In this document: positions 1 through 5,718 of the stretch, one piece after another
How positions within the stretch are numbered: position 1 is the first letter of the stretch
How the letters are laid out: every line of letters begins with the position of its first letter
Assembly (NCBI GenBank): GCA_013695925.1
Contig: JACCZO010000121.1
Coordinates: 1 to 6,457 of the forward strand
Reading direction: 5' to 3'
Source: Chthoniobacterales bacterium
GTDB taxonomy: Bacteria; Verrucomicrobiota; Verrucomicrobiia; Chthoniobacterales; UBA10450
Length of the DNA stretch: 6,457 bases
Notes under the pieces: model-generated
Told to the model about the DNA's origin: nothing
The model's database searches: none
What the model saw: the letters and a program-made list of their open reading frames with translations, nothing else
Position numbers and translations under genes: made by a program

Positions 1-1340
1 CGTTTACCGGCAACTCCGTCGCCGGGATCAACTCGGCCGTGACGGGCACCCGCCTAACGAACGTCAACAACCTCATCCAGGGCCTGGGTCGCCTCGGTCA
101 AAACAACACCGCTTTCACCAACCAGGCTGCCGGGATCATTGACGCCAATATCAGCGGGGCGACGCTGACTCTCGATCCCGTCGCAGAAGCGAGCGTCCTC
201 GATGGCGGCGCCTCCTTCCTCAACAACGGCACACTGCAGGCCAGCAACGGCGGCACTCTCGCCCTCTCGGGCAATGGCGGAGGCAACTTCACCAACGCCG
301 GCACGATCAAGGCACAAAGTGGCGGCATCCTCATGTTCGACGGGACGGTCACCTCCTCCGGGACGGTCGACGTCGACGCGAACACCCTCAACGGCACCGG
401 CAGTTATACGCAGACCGGCGGCACCTTCCGTCTCGCCGGCGGCACGGTGACGTTACCGAGCGCGATCCTCTTCAATGCCGGCCTGGTCGACGCCCGCGGC
501 ACGATCAACGCCGCCATCACCAACGGCGCCAACCTCCAGCCCGCGCTCGGTGGCAGCGGCCTTACCGTCAATGGCAACGTCACCCTCCTCAGCTCCTCGC
601 AGCTCACCTTCCAGCTCAGCGGCCTCGTTCAGGGCAGCCAATATGGCTTCCTCAACGTCAACGGCACCGTCGCCCTCAACGGCAACCTCGTCGTCTCCTT
701 CGTCGATCCATTCCAGGCCACGAATAACAACAACTTCACCGTTCTCAGCTCGACAGCCCTCTCCGGCGCTTTTGTCAACGTGGCCTCCGGCGGCCGAATC
801 ACCGCCACCGATAATTCCGGCACTTTCCTCGTCACATACAACGGCACCACCGTCATTCTTTCCGATTTCCAGCCCGCCGGCGAAGTTCCTGCGTCGTCCA
901 GCGCAACCGTCTCTGGCGAAGCCGGCGCGAAAGATGCCGAGGGCGACGCTGCGAATAAACCGGTCGCCGGCCCGGCGACGCCGAGCGTGGCCGTCAACGC
1001 GACCCCCGCGGCCGACCCCGCGACCACACCGGCTTCCGACGCTCCCGCGGTCACCTCCCCTCGAAAAAATCCCGCCCTCCGTGGCCGGAGCGGAACGGTC
1101 GCGCTCAAAGTGCGTAACACCGATCAACTCCTCGAATTGCTCGAGGGCTCCGGCGCCACCACCGCCAATGGCAAAGTGACCGTAAAAGCTGGCCCAGCTC
1201 AGAAAGCCGGCGCGCAGCCCCGCCCAACCGCAAACCTGCCCGCGGCCGGAAGCCAGCGCGATCATCAACCGAAGATCCCGAACAGCCGCCGCGCGGAAGG
1301 ACCGGGCCGGACTATGACTGGCCCTAGAATTGCTAACTGA
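1..1340 (+). CDS. Beta-strand-repeat surface protein (autotransporter/hemagglutinin-like), C-terminal part
   Basis: The reading frame is open from the left edge (first full codon at base 3), so the true start lies outside the window and the GTG at 39 is probably internal. About 445 residues are visible. The first ~290 are rich in Asn, Thr, Gly and Ser and carry motifs typical of beta-helical passenger or adhesin proteins: an NNLIQGLGRLG unit, then ANISGATLTLDP, two similar ~24-residue units beginning at bases 216 and 288 (FLNNGTLQA..GGTL and FTNAGTIKA..GGIL), then SYTQTGG, and a closing domain with LTVNGNVTL, LNVNGTVALNG and FTVLSSTALSGAF. Such proteins are exported and surface-exposed. From about base 876 the character changes to an Ala/Pro/Thr-rich linker and a basic tail with a small hydrophobic patch (QLLELLEGSG). 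No C-terminal beta-barrel or PEP-CTERM anchor is visible, so the export and anchoring route is unknown. The family call is firm; the biological role is not. Confidence 0.8.
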   Translation, partial: FTGNSVAGINSAVTGTRLTNVNNLIQGLGRLGQNNTAFTNQAAGIIDANISGATLTLDPVAEASVLDGGASFLNNGTLQASNGGTLALSGNGGGNFTNAGTIKAQSGGILMFDGTVTSSGTVDVDANTLNGTGSYTQTGGTFRLAGGTVTLPSAILFNAGLVDARGTINAAITNGANLQPALGGSGLTVNGNVTLLSSSQLTFQLSGLVQGSQYGFLNVNGTVALNGNLVVSFVDPFQATNNNNFTVLSSTALSGAFVNVASGGRITATDNSGTFLVTYNGTTVILSDFQPAGEVPASSSATVSGEAGAKDAEGDAANKPVAGPATPSVAVNATPAADPATTPASDAPAVTSPRKNPALRGRSGTVALKVRNTDQLLELLEGSGATTANGKVTVKAGPAQKAGAQPRPTANLPAAGSQRDHQPKIPNSRRAEGPGRTMTGPRIAN

Positions 1341-1376
1341 CGAGCTGGCGGGGGCGATGGTAGACGAGAAAATCGG

Positions 1377-1404
1377 TTGCGTGGCCGGCATTCCCCGCTA
1401 GCTT
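1377..1404 (+). promoter_or_regulatory. Probable promoter of rpsN
   Basis: TTGCGT (1377-1382) and TAGCTT (1399-1404) are separated by 16 bp and resemble a housekeeping sigma-factor -35/-10 pair. The -10 box ends only 11 bp before the rpsN ATG, so the transcript would start within a few bases of the start codon. This fits the lack of any Shine-Dalgarno sequence here. The call rests on pattern only. Confidence 0.5.
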
Positions 1405-1415
1405 CCGCGTTCCTT

Positions 1416-1685
1416 ATGGCGAAAACTTCCTGGCTCAATCGCAACGATCGCAAGCGCAAGACGGTGGCGAAATATGCCGCTCTCCGCGCTGAATTGAAGG
1501 CGAAAAAGGATTACATCGGTCTCTCCCAGCTCCCGCGTGACGCCAGCCCCACCCGCGTCGTCAATCGCTGCATGGTGAGCGGCCGCCGGCGCGCCTTCAT
1601 TCGCCGTTTCAAAATTTCCCGCCTGACATTTCGCGAGCTCGCTTCCGCCGGTCTCATTCCCGGTGTGACGAAGTCGAGCTGGTAG
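1416..1685 (+). CDS. rpsN: 30S ribosomal protein S14, zinc-independent type
   Basis: This encodes an 89-residue basic protein of the small ribosomal subunit head, which contacts 16S rRNA during 30S assembly. It has the S14 signature: N-terminal MAKTSWLNRNDRKRK, a central SQLPRDASPTRVVNRC, and the conserved end RRFKISRLTFRELA followed by GLIPGVTKSSW. The four Cys positions of the zinc-ribbon form read C52, S55, S68 and T71, so three of four ligands are missing and this is the zinc-free (C-) form. Its length is shorter than the ~101 residues of the E. coli protein. The ATG at 1416 gives the conserved MAKxS start; the frame stays open upstream to 1377 but that part is not S14-like. It sits alone, outside the usual spc ribosomal operon. 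No Zur-like operator is visible upstream, so whether it is the only S14 or a zinc-starvation paralogue cannot be told from here. Confidence 0.95.
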   Translation: MAKTSWLNRNDRKRKTVAKYAALRAELKAKKDYIGLSQLPRDASPTRVVNRCMVSGRRRAFIRRFKISRLTFRELASAGLIPGVTKSSW

Positions 1686-1728
1686 GTTCGCCCCGGCGGC
1701 TCTCGGGTGCTTCCTCAGCATCCGCTCC

Positions 1729-3117
1729 ATGAATTTCTTACTTCCATTTCCGGCCCTTGCGATTCTCGCCGAGGGCGTCACTCAGCATTGGGATTCTCCC
1801 GCGCTCCTCATCGCCAAGCTGGCGGCGATCGGCGCCCTCGTTTTCCTTAATGGCTTTTTTGTCGCGGCGGAATTTGCCCTGGTCAAAGTTCGGATGAGTC
1901 AGCTCGAGGCGTTGGCCGATGAAGGAAACACCCGCGCGGCCAAGGCGCAGACCGTGGCCGGCGATCTCGATGCTTACCTCTCCGCCTGTCAGCTCGGGAT
2001 CACGCTCGCCAGCCTCGGGCTCGGCTGGCTCGGCGAACCGTTTCTCGCACAAATGCTACAGCCGGTTTTTGCCCTCCTCGGCATCACCTCGCCGACGATT
2101 ATCACCACGATCTCGTTCCTCATCGCTTTCTCGGTCATCACTTTTCTCCACATCGTCCTCGGCGAACAGGCGCCGAAGATTCTCGCCATCCGCAAGGCGC
2201 TCCCGACGACGCTCATCATCAGCGCGCCGCTGCGAATGTTTTACCTCATCTTCAAACCGGCGATCTGGTTTCTCAACGGCTCTTCCAACTGGGTCTTGAA
2301 ACACATCCTGCGCACCGCCCCGGTGAAGGAAGGCGAGATCGCGCACAGCGAGGAAGAGCTGCGGCTTATTCTGGACGAGAGCGAAAAATCCGATGAGGTC
2401 TCTTCCCTCGGGCGCGACATCCTGGTCAACGCGCTCGACATGCGCCGCCGGGTGGTGCGCGATATCATGACCCCGCGGGGCGAGGTGGTGTATCTCGATA
2501 TCGAGCAAAGCTTCGACGACAACGTGAAGCGAGCGCTCGAATCGCGCCATACTCGTTTCCCGCTCTGCCGCGGACATCTCGATCATACGATCGGTCTCAT
2601 CCACATCAAGGAGTTGGTCCCGATGATGCGCGACCCGGCGCCCGACCTGATGAAGATCAAGCGCGAGCTCATCCCGGTGCCGGAAATGATGTCGCTCGAG
2701 AAGCTGCTCAACCTTTTCCTCGTTAGGCACGCGCACCTCGCGATCGTGGTCGACGAATACGGCGGCACAGTCGGGATGGTGACGATGGAAAACATCCTCG
2801 AGGAACTAGTCGGCGATATTCAGGACGAGTTCGACGCGGAGAAGGCCGAGTTTCGCCAGATCAACGACCATGAGTTCATGGTCGACGGCGGGCTCGGGCT
2901 CTACGAGCTGCGCGACCTGGTGGATATCGAGCTGGAGAACTCCGACGTCAGCACCGTCGGCGGCTATGTCACTCACTTGTTAGGCCATCTTCCCAAGCAG
3001 GGCGAGCAGGTGCCGATCGAGGATTATATCGTGACTGTCTCCCAGACTGACGGACGCCGCATCGGCCAGCTTCATTTCAAAAAGATGGCGGACGACGACG
3101 GGCAGACGGATTTGTAA
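1729..3117 (+). CDS. CNNM/CorC-HlyC family membrane protein (DUF21-CBS-CBS-CorC_HlyC)
   Basis: This 462-residue integral inner-membrane protein belongs to the CNNM/CorC family, whose members export Mg2+ or related divalent cations; many are annotated as hemolysins. Domains in order: a short N-terminal extension; a DUF21 transmembrane domain (about residues 28-215) with NGFFVAAEFALVKVR at 41-55, the LSACQLGITLASLGLGWLGE segment at 84-103 and the conserved LGEQAPK at 144-150; an acidic linker (about 220-240); two CBS domains, the first opening with IMTPR near 247 and the second holding VVDEYGG at 340-346 followed by TMENILEELVGDI; and a C-terminal CorC_HlyC domain (about 385-455). The CBS pair usually binds adenine nucleotide and gates transport. 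The length is normal and nothing is broken. It starts 43 bp after rpsN with no promoter I can recognise, so co-transcription is plausible. Its TAA stop lies in the head of a REP element. The substrate is not deducible. Confidence 0.93.
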   Translation: MNFLLPFPALAILAEGVTQHWDSPALLIAKLAAIGALVFLNGFFVAAEFALVKVRMSQLEALADEGNTRAAKAQTVAGDLDAYLSACQLGITLASLGLGWLGEPFLAQMLQPVFALLGITSPTIITTISFLIAFSVITFLHIVLGEQAPKILAIRKALPTTLIISAPLRMFYLIFKPAIWFLNGSSNWVLKHILRTAPVKEGEIAHSEEELRLILDESEKSDEVSSLGRDILVNALDMRRRVVRDIMTPRGEVVYLDIEQSFDDNVKRALESRHTRFPLCRGHLDHTIGLIHIKELVPMMRDPAPDLMKIKRELIPVPEMMSLEKLLNLFLVRHAHLAIVVDEYGGTVGMVTMENILEELVGDIQDEFDAEKAEFRQINDHEFMVDGGLGLYELRDLVDIELENSDVSTVGGYVTHLLGHLPKQGEQVPIEDYIVTVSQTDGRRIGQLHFKKMADDDGQTDL

Positions 3118-3191
3118 CGTCCGCTGTCTCAGCGGATTCGGGCATCGTTCGGCGGGGGAACGTTCTATGCGCTGCGACAGCGCACGCTACA
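3113..3191. repeat. REP pair 1 (BIME-like inverted hairpins)
   Basis: The left arm has the head TGTAACG followed by the hairpin TCCGCTG-TCT-CAGCGGA (3120-3136). The right arm is the inverse form: hairpin TGCGCTG-CGA-CAGCGCA (3168-3184) followed by CGCTACA (3185-3191), the reverse complement of the TGTAGCG head. A small inverted repeat CGTTC/GAACG (3146-3162) lies between them. A conserved GTAG tetranucleotide next to a short hairpin is the hallmark of REP sequences recognised by RAYT transposases. The head overlaps the last codon and stop of the upstream transporter gene. These hairpins may also protect or end that transcript, as REPs do in E. coli. Confidence 0.85.
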
Positions 3192-3222
3192 GGCTTGCAC
3201 TCCAGGCCTGATCCGAGCTACA
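3190..3222 (-). repeat. Extra REP-like arm directly upstream of the RAYT gene
   Basis: Read on the minus strand this begins TGTAGCTCGGATCAGG and contains a CAGGC/GCCTG inverted repeat (3190-3194 with 3206-3210). It shares the TGTAGC head with the other arms but has a different stem. It follows REP pair 1 in the same orientation as that pair's right arm and ends a few bases before the transposase start codon, where it could affect expression of that gene. Confidence 0.55.
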
Positions 3223-3231
3223 ACCGTGAAC

Positions 3232-3738
3232 ATGCAGCGGACCCCCAAACGAAAACCGCCGCGCCTCGACCGCATCTTCCAATCCTACGACGCGCCCGTT
3301 TTCTTCGTGACCTTTAATACGCATGGCCGCCGTCCCATCCTGGCCTGCCGCGAAGTGCACGATGCGTTCGTCGATTACTGCACCAAAGCTTCGGAGTATC
3401 ACGTTGGGGTTGGAAGATATGTGCTGATGCCGGATCACATTCATTTGTTTGCCAGCTTCGGCTCTGGAGCGACAACCACCCTTGGTGTTTGGATGAAAGG
3501 CCTTAAGCGATGCCTCGATCGGTGCCTGTTGTCGTTAGGCAGAGAACCGTTGGCCGTTCCAGGACAGAAGTTGCGCTCCTTCTGGCAGCCGGGATTTCAC
3601 GATCATCTACTCCGGAGCGACGAAGGCTACGCGCAGAAATGGGATTACGTGCGAGAAAACCCCGTTCGAGCGAGGCTGGTCAGCAAAGCTGACGCATGGC
3701 CGTACGCCGGCGAAATCGTGCGGATCGATCGGGTTTAA
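3232..3738 (+). CDS. REP-associated tyrosine transposase (RAYT, Y1/HUH family)
   Basis: This 168-residue protein is a single-copy relative of the IS200/IS605 TnpA family that binds and cleaves single-stranded REP hairpins. Evidence includes the N-terminal RKPPRLDRIFQSYDAPVFF and VTFNTHGRRPIL, which match the usual RAYT opening; the HUH metal-binding pair H69 and H71 in LMPDHIHLF; FWQPGFHDHLLR in the second half; and WDYVRENPVRARLV near the C-terminus. Y139 in the last motif is the best candidate for the nucleophile; Y133 is an alternative. Length and motifs are complete, so it is probably active or recently active. The ATG at 3232 is chosen; a GTG at 3226 would add two residues, and neither start has a ribosome binding site. 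REP arms flank it on both sides, the expected arrangement for a RAYT and its substrate. Confidence 0.9.
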   Translation: MQRTPKRKPPRLDRIFQSYDAPVFFVTFNTHGRRPILACREVHDAFVDYCTKASEYHVGVGRYVLMPDHIHLFASFGSGATTTLGVWMKGLKRCLDRCLLSLGREPLAVPGQKLRSFWQPGFHDHLLRSDEGYAQKWDYVRENPVRARLVSKADAWPYAGEIVRIDRV

Positions 3739-3840
3739 TTGTAGCCCGAAAAGCCAACGGGGCTGCCCCAGCGGATCGGGAACGCAGGCGGAGGTGTTAT
3801 GCGCTGAGACAGCGCACGCTACACCGCGACAGCGCAAGCG
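3739..3840. repeat. REP pair 2 with a degenerate REP fragment
   Basis: This begins one base after the RAYT stop codon. The left arm is a longer version: TTGTAG head (3739-3744), an imperfect AGCCC/GGGCT stem (3743-3747 with 3760-3764), an overlapping GGGG-CTG-CCCC hairpin (3759-3769), then CAGCGGATCGGG. The right arm is TGCGCTG-AGA-CAGCGCA (3800-3816) followed by CGCTACA (3817-3823), nearly identical to the right arm of pair 1. Just after it, GCGACAGCGCAAGCG (3826-3840) looks like a decayed piece of another right arm. Confidence 0.8.
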
Positions 3841-3845
3841 ATCAT

Positions 3846-3942
3846 CTGTAGCGTCCGCTGTCTCAGCGGATCGGGAGACGCTCGCTGCCGTCGGAGCCAA
3901 TGCGCTGAGGGCAGCCCCGAAAGCCTTCGGGGCCGGCCTAGA
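3846..3942. repeat. REP pair 3 (BIME-like inverted hairpins)
   Basis: The left arm is TGTAGCG plus TCCGCTG-TCT-CAGCGGA (3854-3870), matching the left arm of pair 1 except for the GTAG/GTAA head. The right arm is the long form in inverse orientation: TGCGCTGAGGGCAG (3901-3914), then a perfect 8-bp stem GCCCCGAA-AGCC-TTCGGGGC (3914-3933), ending at CCTAGAA (3937-3943). On the minus strand this stem lies immediately after the stop codon of the lipoprotein gene. It may stabilise or end that transcript, although no T-run follows it. Confidence 0.8.
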
Positions 3943-4744
3943 ACCGCGAGAAATTCGCTACCACGTTGATCGCGCCTCCGGCCGGTGTGCCGTTCTCATA
4001 GGCGGTCGTGAACTGCGCTTTCTTGACCGCGTTGTCGAGCAACACTCCCAGGCCGCTTCCTTTCGGATTCTCCGAGATCCCAGAGGTGCCGGTGACCACG
4101 CCTTTCGCATCGACATTCACCACCGCCTCTGCCTGACCTGAGACGAGCACGCCCCGGGTCAGCGTGCTGATCTCCTTCTGGAGCGTATGCCGCAAGCCGC
4201 CGACCAGTTGCGGCTGAATGTAATTGGCCAGCTTGCCCACCCGGTCGCGATCCTGCGTGGCGAGGGAGACCACGATGACCGGCTCACCGTTCTGGTGGAT
4301 GAACAGGACGGTGCCGCCGAGGTAAACGCGGACTGGTTTGCCATCCACCGTCGCCGGGGTGAAGCGGCCCCAATCGAGCGCCGACTGCACCACCTTCTTG
4401 AAGACATCGTTGTTCGCGACCAGCGCGTGGGTTGTCTCGACGATCCCCTCCTCGGTGATGTCGCAATAAAACTGGACCGCGCCATCGAGCTTCGCGGCCG
4501 CTGCATCTTTCGGGAAATGCAGGTAGCGCGTGATGGAATCCGCTTCCTGCTTCACCAACGCGGGGGTGACCGGACCTTTGATCGGTGGCGCGGGCTGGAA
4601 AGCTGGTGCCCCGGCGGCCGCGGAAGGAGCAGGGGTGGCGGGAGCAGCCGTCTCAGATTTTTTCTGGCAGGCGACGAAAGGAACAGAGACCAGAGCCAGC
4701 GCGAGAACGAGATGAGCCTGCCGGCGAACGGAAATTTTTACCAT
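3938..4744 (-). CDS. Predicted lipoprotein with two TonB C-terminal-like domains
   Basis: This encodes a 268-residue protein starting at the ATG at 4744; the frame is open further upstream but only from here does it begin with a proper signal peptide. A basic start (MVKISVRR), a hydrophobic stretch (about residues 10-24) and FVAC with Cys26 suggest a type II (lipoprotein) signal; the -3 Phe is unusual for a lipobox. A Pro/Ala-rich spacer follows (about 30-62). The first TonB_C-like domain (about 68-150) has YLHFPKDAAAAKLDG, FYCDITEEGIV and WGRFTPATVDGKPV. A second, more divergent one (about 178-268) has VNVDAKGVV and AQFTTAYENGTPAGG. True TonB is anchored in the inner membrane by an N-terminal helix and transmits energy to outer-membrane receptors. 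A lipid-anchored protein with two such domains is unlikely to do exactly that, so its role is unknown. It is divergent from the dismutase gene, and its TAG stop abuts REP pair 3. Confidence 0.85.
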   Translation of the reverse strand: MVKISVRRQAHLVLALALVSVPFVACQKKSETAAPATPAPSAAAGAPAFQPAPPIKGPVTPALVKQEADSITRYLHFPKDAAAAKLDGAVQFYCDITEEGIVETTHALVANNDVFKKVVQSALDWGRFTPATVDGKPVRVYLGGTVLFIHQNGEPVIVVSLATQDRDRVGKLANYIQPQLVGGLRHTLQKEISTLTRGVLVSGQAEAVVNVDAKGVVTGTSGISENPKGSGLGVLLDNAVKKAQFTTAYENGTPAGGAINVVANFSRF

Positions 4745-4758
4745 GGTGAAACTCGCTG

Positions 4759-4787
4759 GAAGTAACCTCTGCGCCGGGTCTGCGCAA
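4759..4787 (-). promoter_or_regulatory. Possible promoter of the TonB_C lipoprotein gene
   Basis: On the minus strand TTGCGC (4787-4782) and TACTTC (4764-4759) are separated by 17 bp, with the ATG 14 bp beyond the -10 box. The arrangement resembles the promoter before rpsN. The support is pattern only. No comparable pair was found on the plus strand for the divergent dismutase gene. Confidence 0.35.
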
Positions 4788-4858
4788 GTCGCGCCCCCGG
4801 GCGGCGGGCGGGAAAAAAGCGCTACCCAAGAACGCAAAGTCGCCCGACATTTCACTCT

Positions 4859-5464
4859 ATGGCATACGAACTACCGAAATTACCCTACCCGAATGACGCC
4901 CTCGAACCGCACATCGATGCGAAGACGATGGAAATTCACCACGACAAACATCATCAGGCCTACATCACCAACCTGAACAAGGCGATCGAAGGCAAACCCG
5001 ATCTCGAAGGCAAATCGATCGAGGACCTCATCGGCGATCTCAGCGCCGTCCCGGAAGACATTCGCACCGCGGTGCGGAACAACGGCGGCGGGCACGCCAA
5101 TCACTCGATGTTTTGGCAAATCATGGGCCCGAACGGCGGCGGCGAACCGAGCGGCAAACTGGCCGACGACATCAAATCGACCTTTGGCAGCTTCGACGCT
5201 TTCAAGGAAAAGCTGGCCGACGCCGGCGTGAAACGTTTCGGCAGCGGCTGGGCCTGGCTGATCAAGAACAAGGCCGGCAAACTGGAGATCGTCTCAACCG
5301 CGAACCAGGACAGCCCATTGATGGATGGCAATACCCCGGTCCTCGGGGTCGACGTCTGGGAGCACGCCTACTATTTGAATTATCAAAATCGCCGGCCCGA
5401 CTATCTCAAGGCGTGGTGGAACACGGTCAACTGGGCCGAAGTTTCCAAGCGCTACGAGAAGTAG
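4859..5464 (+). CDS. sodA: Superoxide dismutase, Fe/Mn family, Mn-type signature
   Basis: This 201-residue enzyme converts superoxide to oxygen and hydrogen peroxide. It has no signal peptide, so it is cytosolic. All four metal ligands are present: H27 (in MEIHHDKHHQAY), H82 (in GGGHANHSMFW), D165 and H169 (in DVWEHAYYLNYQ). Gly at 78 in GGGHANH and Gln150 in ANQDSP are the residues typical of Mn-dependent rather than Fe-dependent enzymes, so Mn or cambialistic use is likely; metal choice cannot be proved from sequence. The ATG at 4859 gives the standard short N-terminus (MAYELPKLPY) and has no Shine-Dalgarno sequence. Length is normal. The gene is transcribed alone, divergent from the lipoprotein gene, and ends at a strong terminator. 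The symbol follows the Mn-type call. Confidence 0.96.
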   Translation: MAYELPKLPYPNDALEPHIDAKTMEIHHDKHHQAYITNLNKAIEGKPDLEGKSIEDLIGDLSAVPEDIRTAVRNNGGGHANHSMFWQIMGPNGGGEPSGKLADDIKSTFGSFDAFKEKLADAGVKRFGSGWAWLIKNKAGKLEIVSTANQDSPLMDGNTPVLGVDVWEHAYYLNYQNRRPDYLKAWWNTVNWAEVSKRYEK

Positions 5465-5490
5465 CCGCAGGACTCAACGCTGGAATTCGC

Positions 5491-5531
5491 AAGAGGCGCG
5501 CCGTGCAAGCTGGCGCGCCTCTTCTCTTTTT
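5491..5531 (+). terminator. Rho-independent terminator of the superoxide dismutase gene
   Basis: A perfect 12-bp stem AAGAGGCGCGCC (5491-5502) pairs with GGCGCGCCTCTT (5512-5523) around a 9-base loop and is followed by CTCTTTTT. It lies 27 bp after the dismutase stop codon and isolates that gene from what follows. Confidence 0.92.
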
Positions 5532-5560
5532 GCCGGCAAGCACGGCGCGTCTCTCCGGGA

Positions 5561-5577
5561 GGGACGGGCGCCGTCCC
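5561..5577. repeat. Short perfect hairpin GGGACGG-GCG-CCGTCCC
   Basis: A 7-bp perfect stem with a 3-base loop lies in the 187-bp stretch between the dismutase terminator and the next gene. Its size and 3-base loop recall the REP hairpins at 3113-3942, but it has no GTAG head, so it may be another repeat family or chance. Nothing else in 5532-5718 could be supported as a gene or RNA. Confidence 0.35.
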
Positions 5578-5718
5578 GTCCATGCTTCAAGGGCAGACGA
5601 CACGGCGACCGACCGTCCAATTTCTCCCGCTGCGCATGCGGCGCCGGCGCGATTCCGTCTCCCGCAAAGATGGTTACGCTGGCCGGGACGATGGCGAGAT
5701 CGTATGTTGCCCGCGCCG

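Noticed and set aside
453..1391. Minus-strand ORF of 312 codons opposite the surface protein
   Set aside because: Gly/Ala/Arg-rich shadow of a GC-rich gene with no recognisable domain; the plus strand carries clear beta-repeat motifs.
1341..1415. Zur operator upstream of rpsN
   Set aside because: No AT-rich dyad resembling a Zur box was found; only a promoter-like pair is visible.
2720..3540. GTTAGGC copies as integron attC core sites (GTTRRRY)
   Set aside because: The heptamer fits the core consensus, but copies lie inside conserved genes without paired inverted R'/R'' boxes, and there is no cassette array or integrase.
3914..3933. Classic rho-independent terminator after the lipoprotein gene
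   Set aside because: The stem is strong but no T-run follows on the minus strand, and the hairpin is better explained as the long REP arm.
3113..3942. CRISPR array
   Set aside because: The repeats are inverted hairpin pairs with unequal spacing around a transposase, not direct repeats with uniform spacers, and there are no cas genes.
3794..4141. Plus-strand ORF of 115 codons starting inside REP pair 2
   Set aside because: It runs through REP hairpins and then antisense to the lipoprotein; no family resemblance.
4187..4765. Plus-strand ORF of 192 codons opposite the lipoprotein gene
   Set aside because: The minus strand has a signal peptide and two TonB_C-like domains; the plus-strand product shows no motif or plausible start context.
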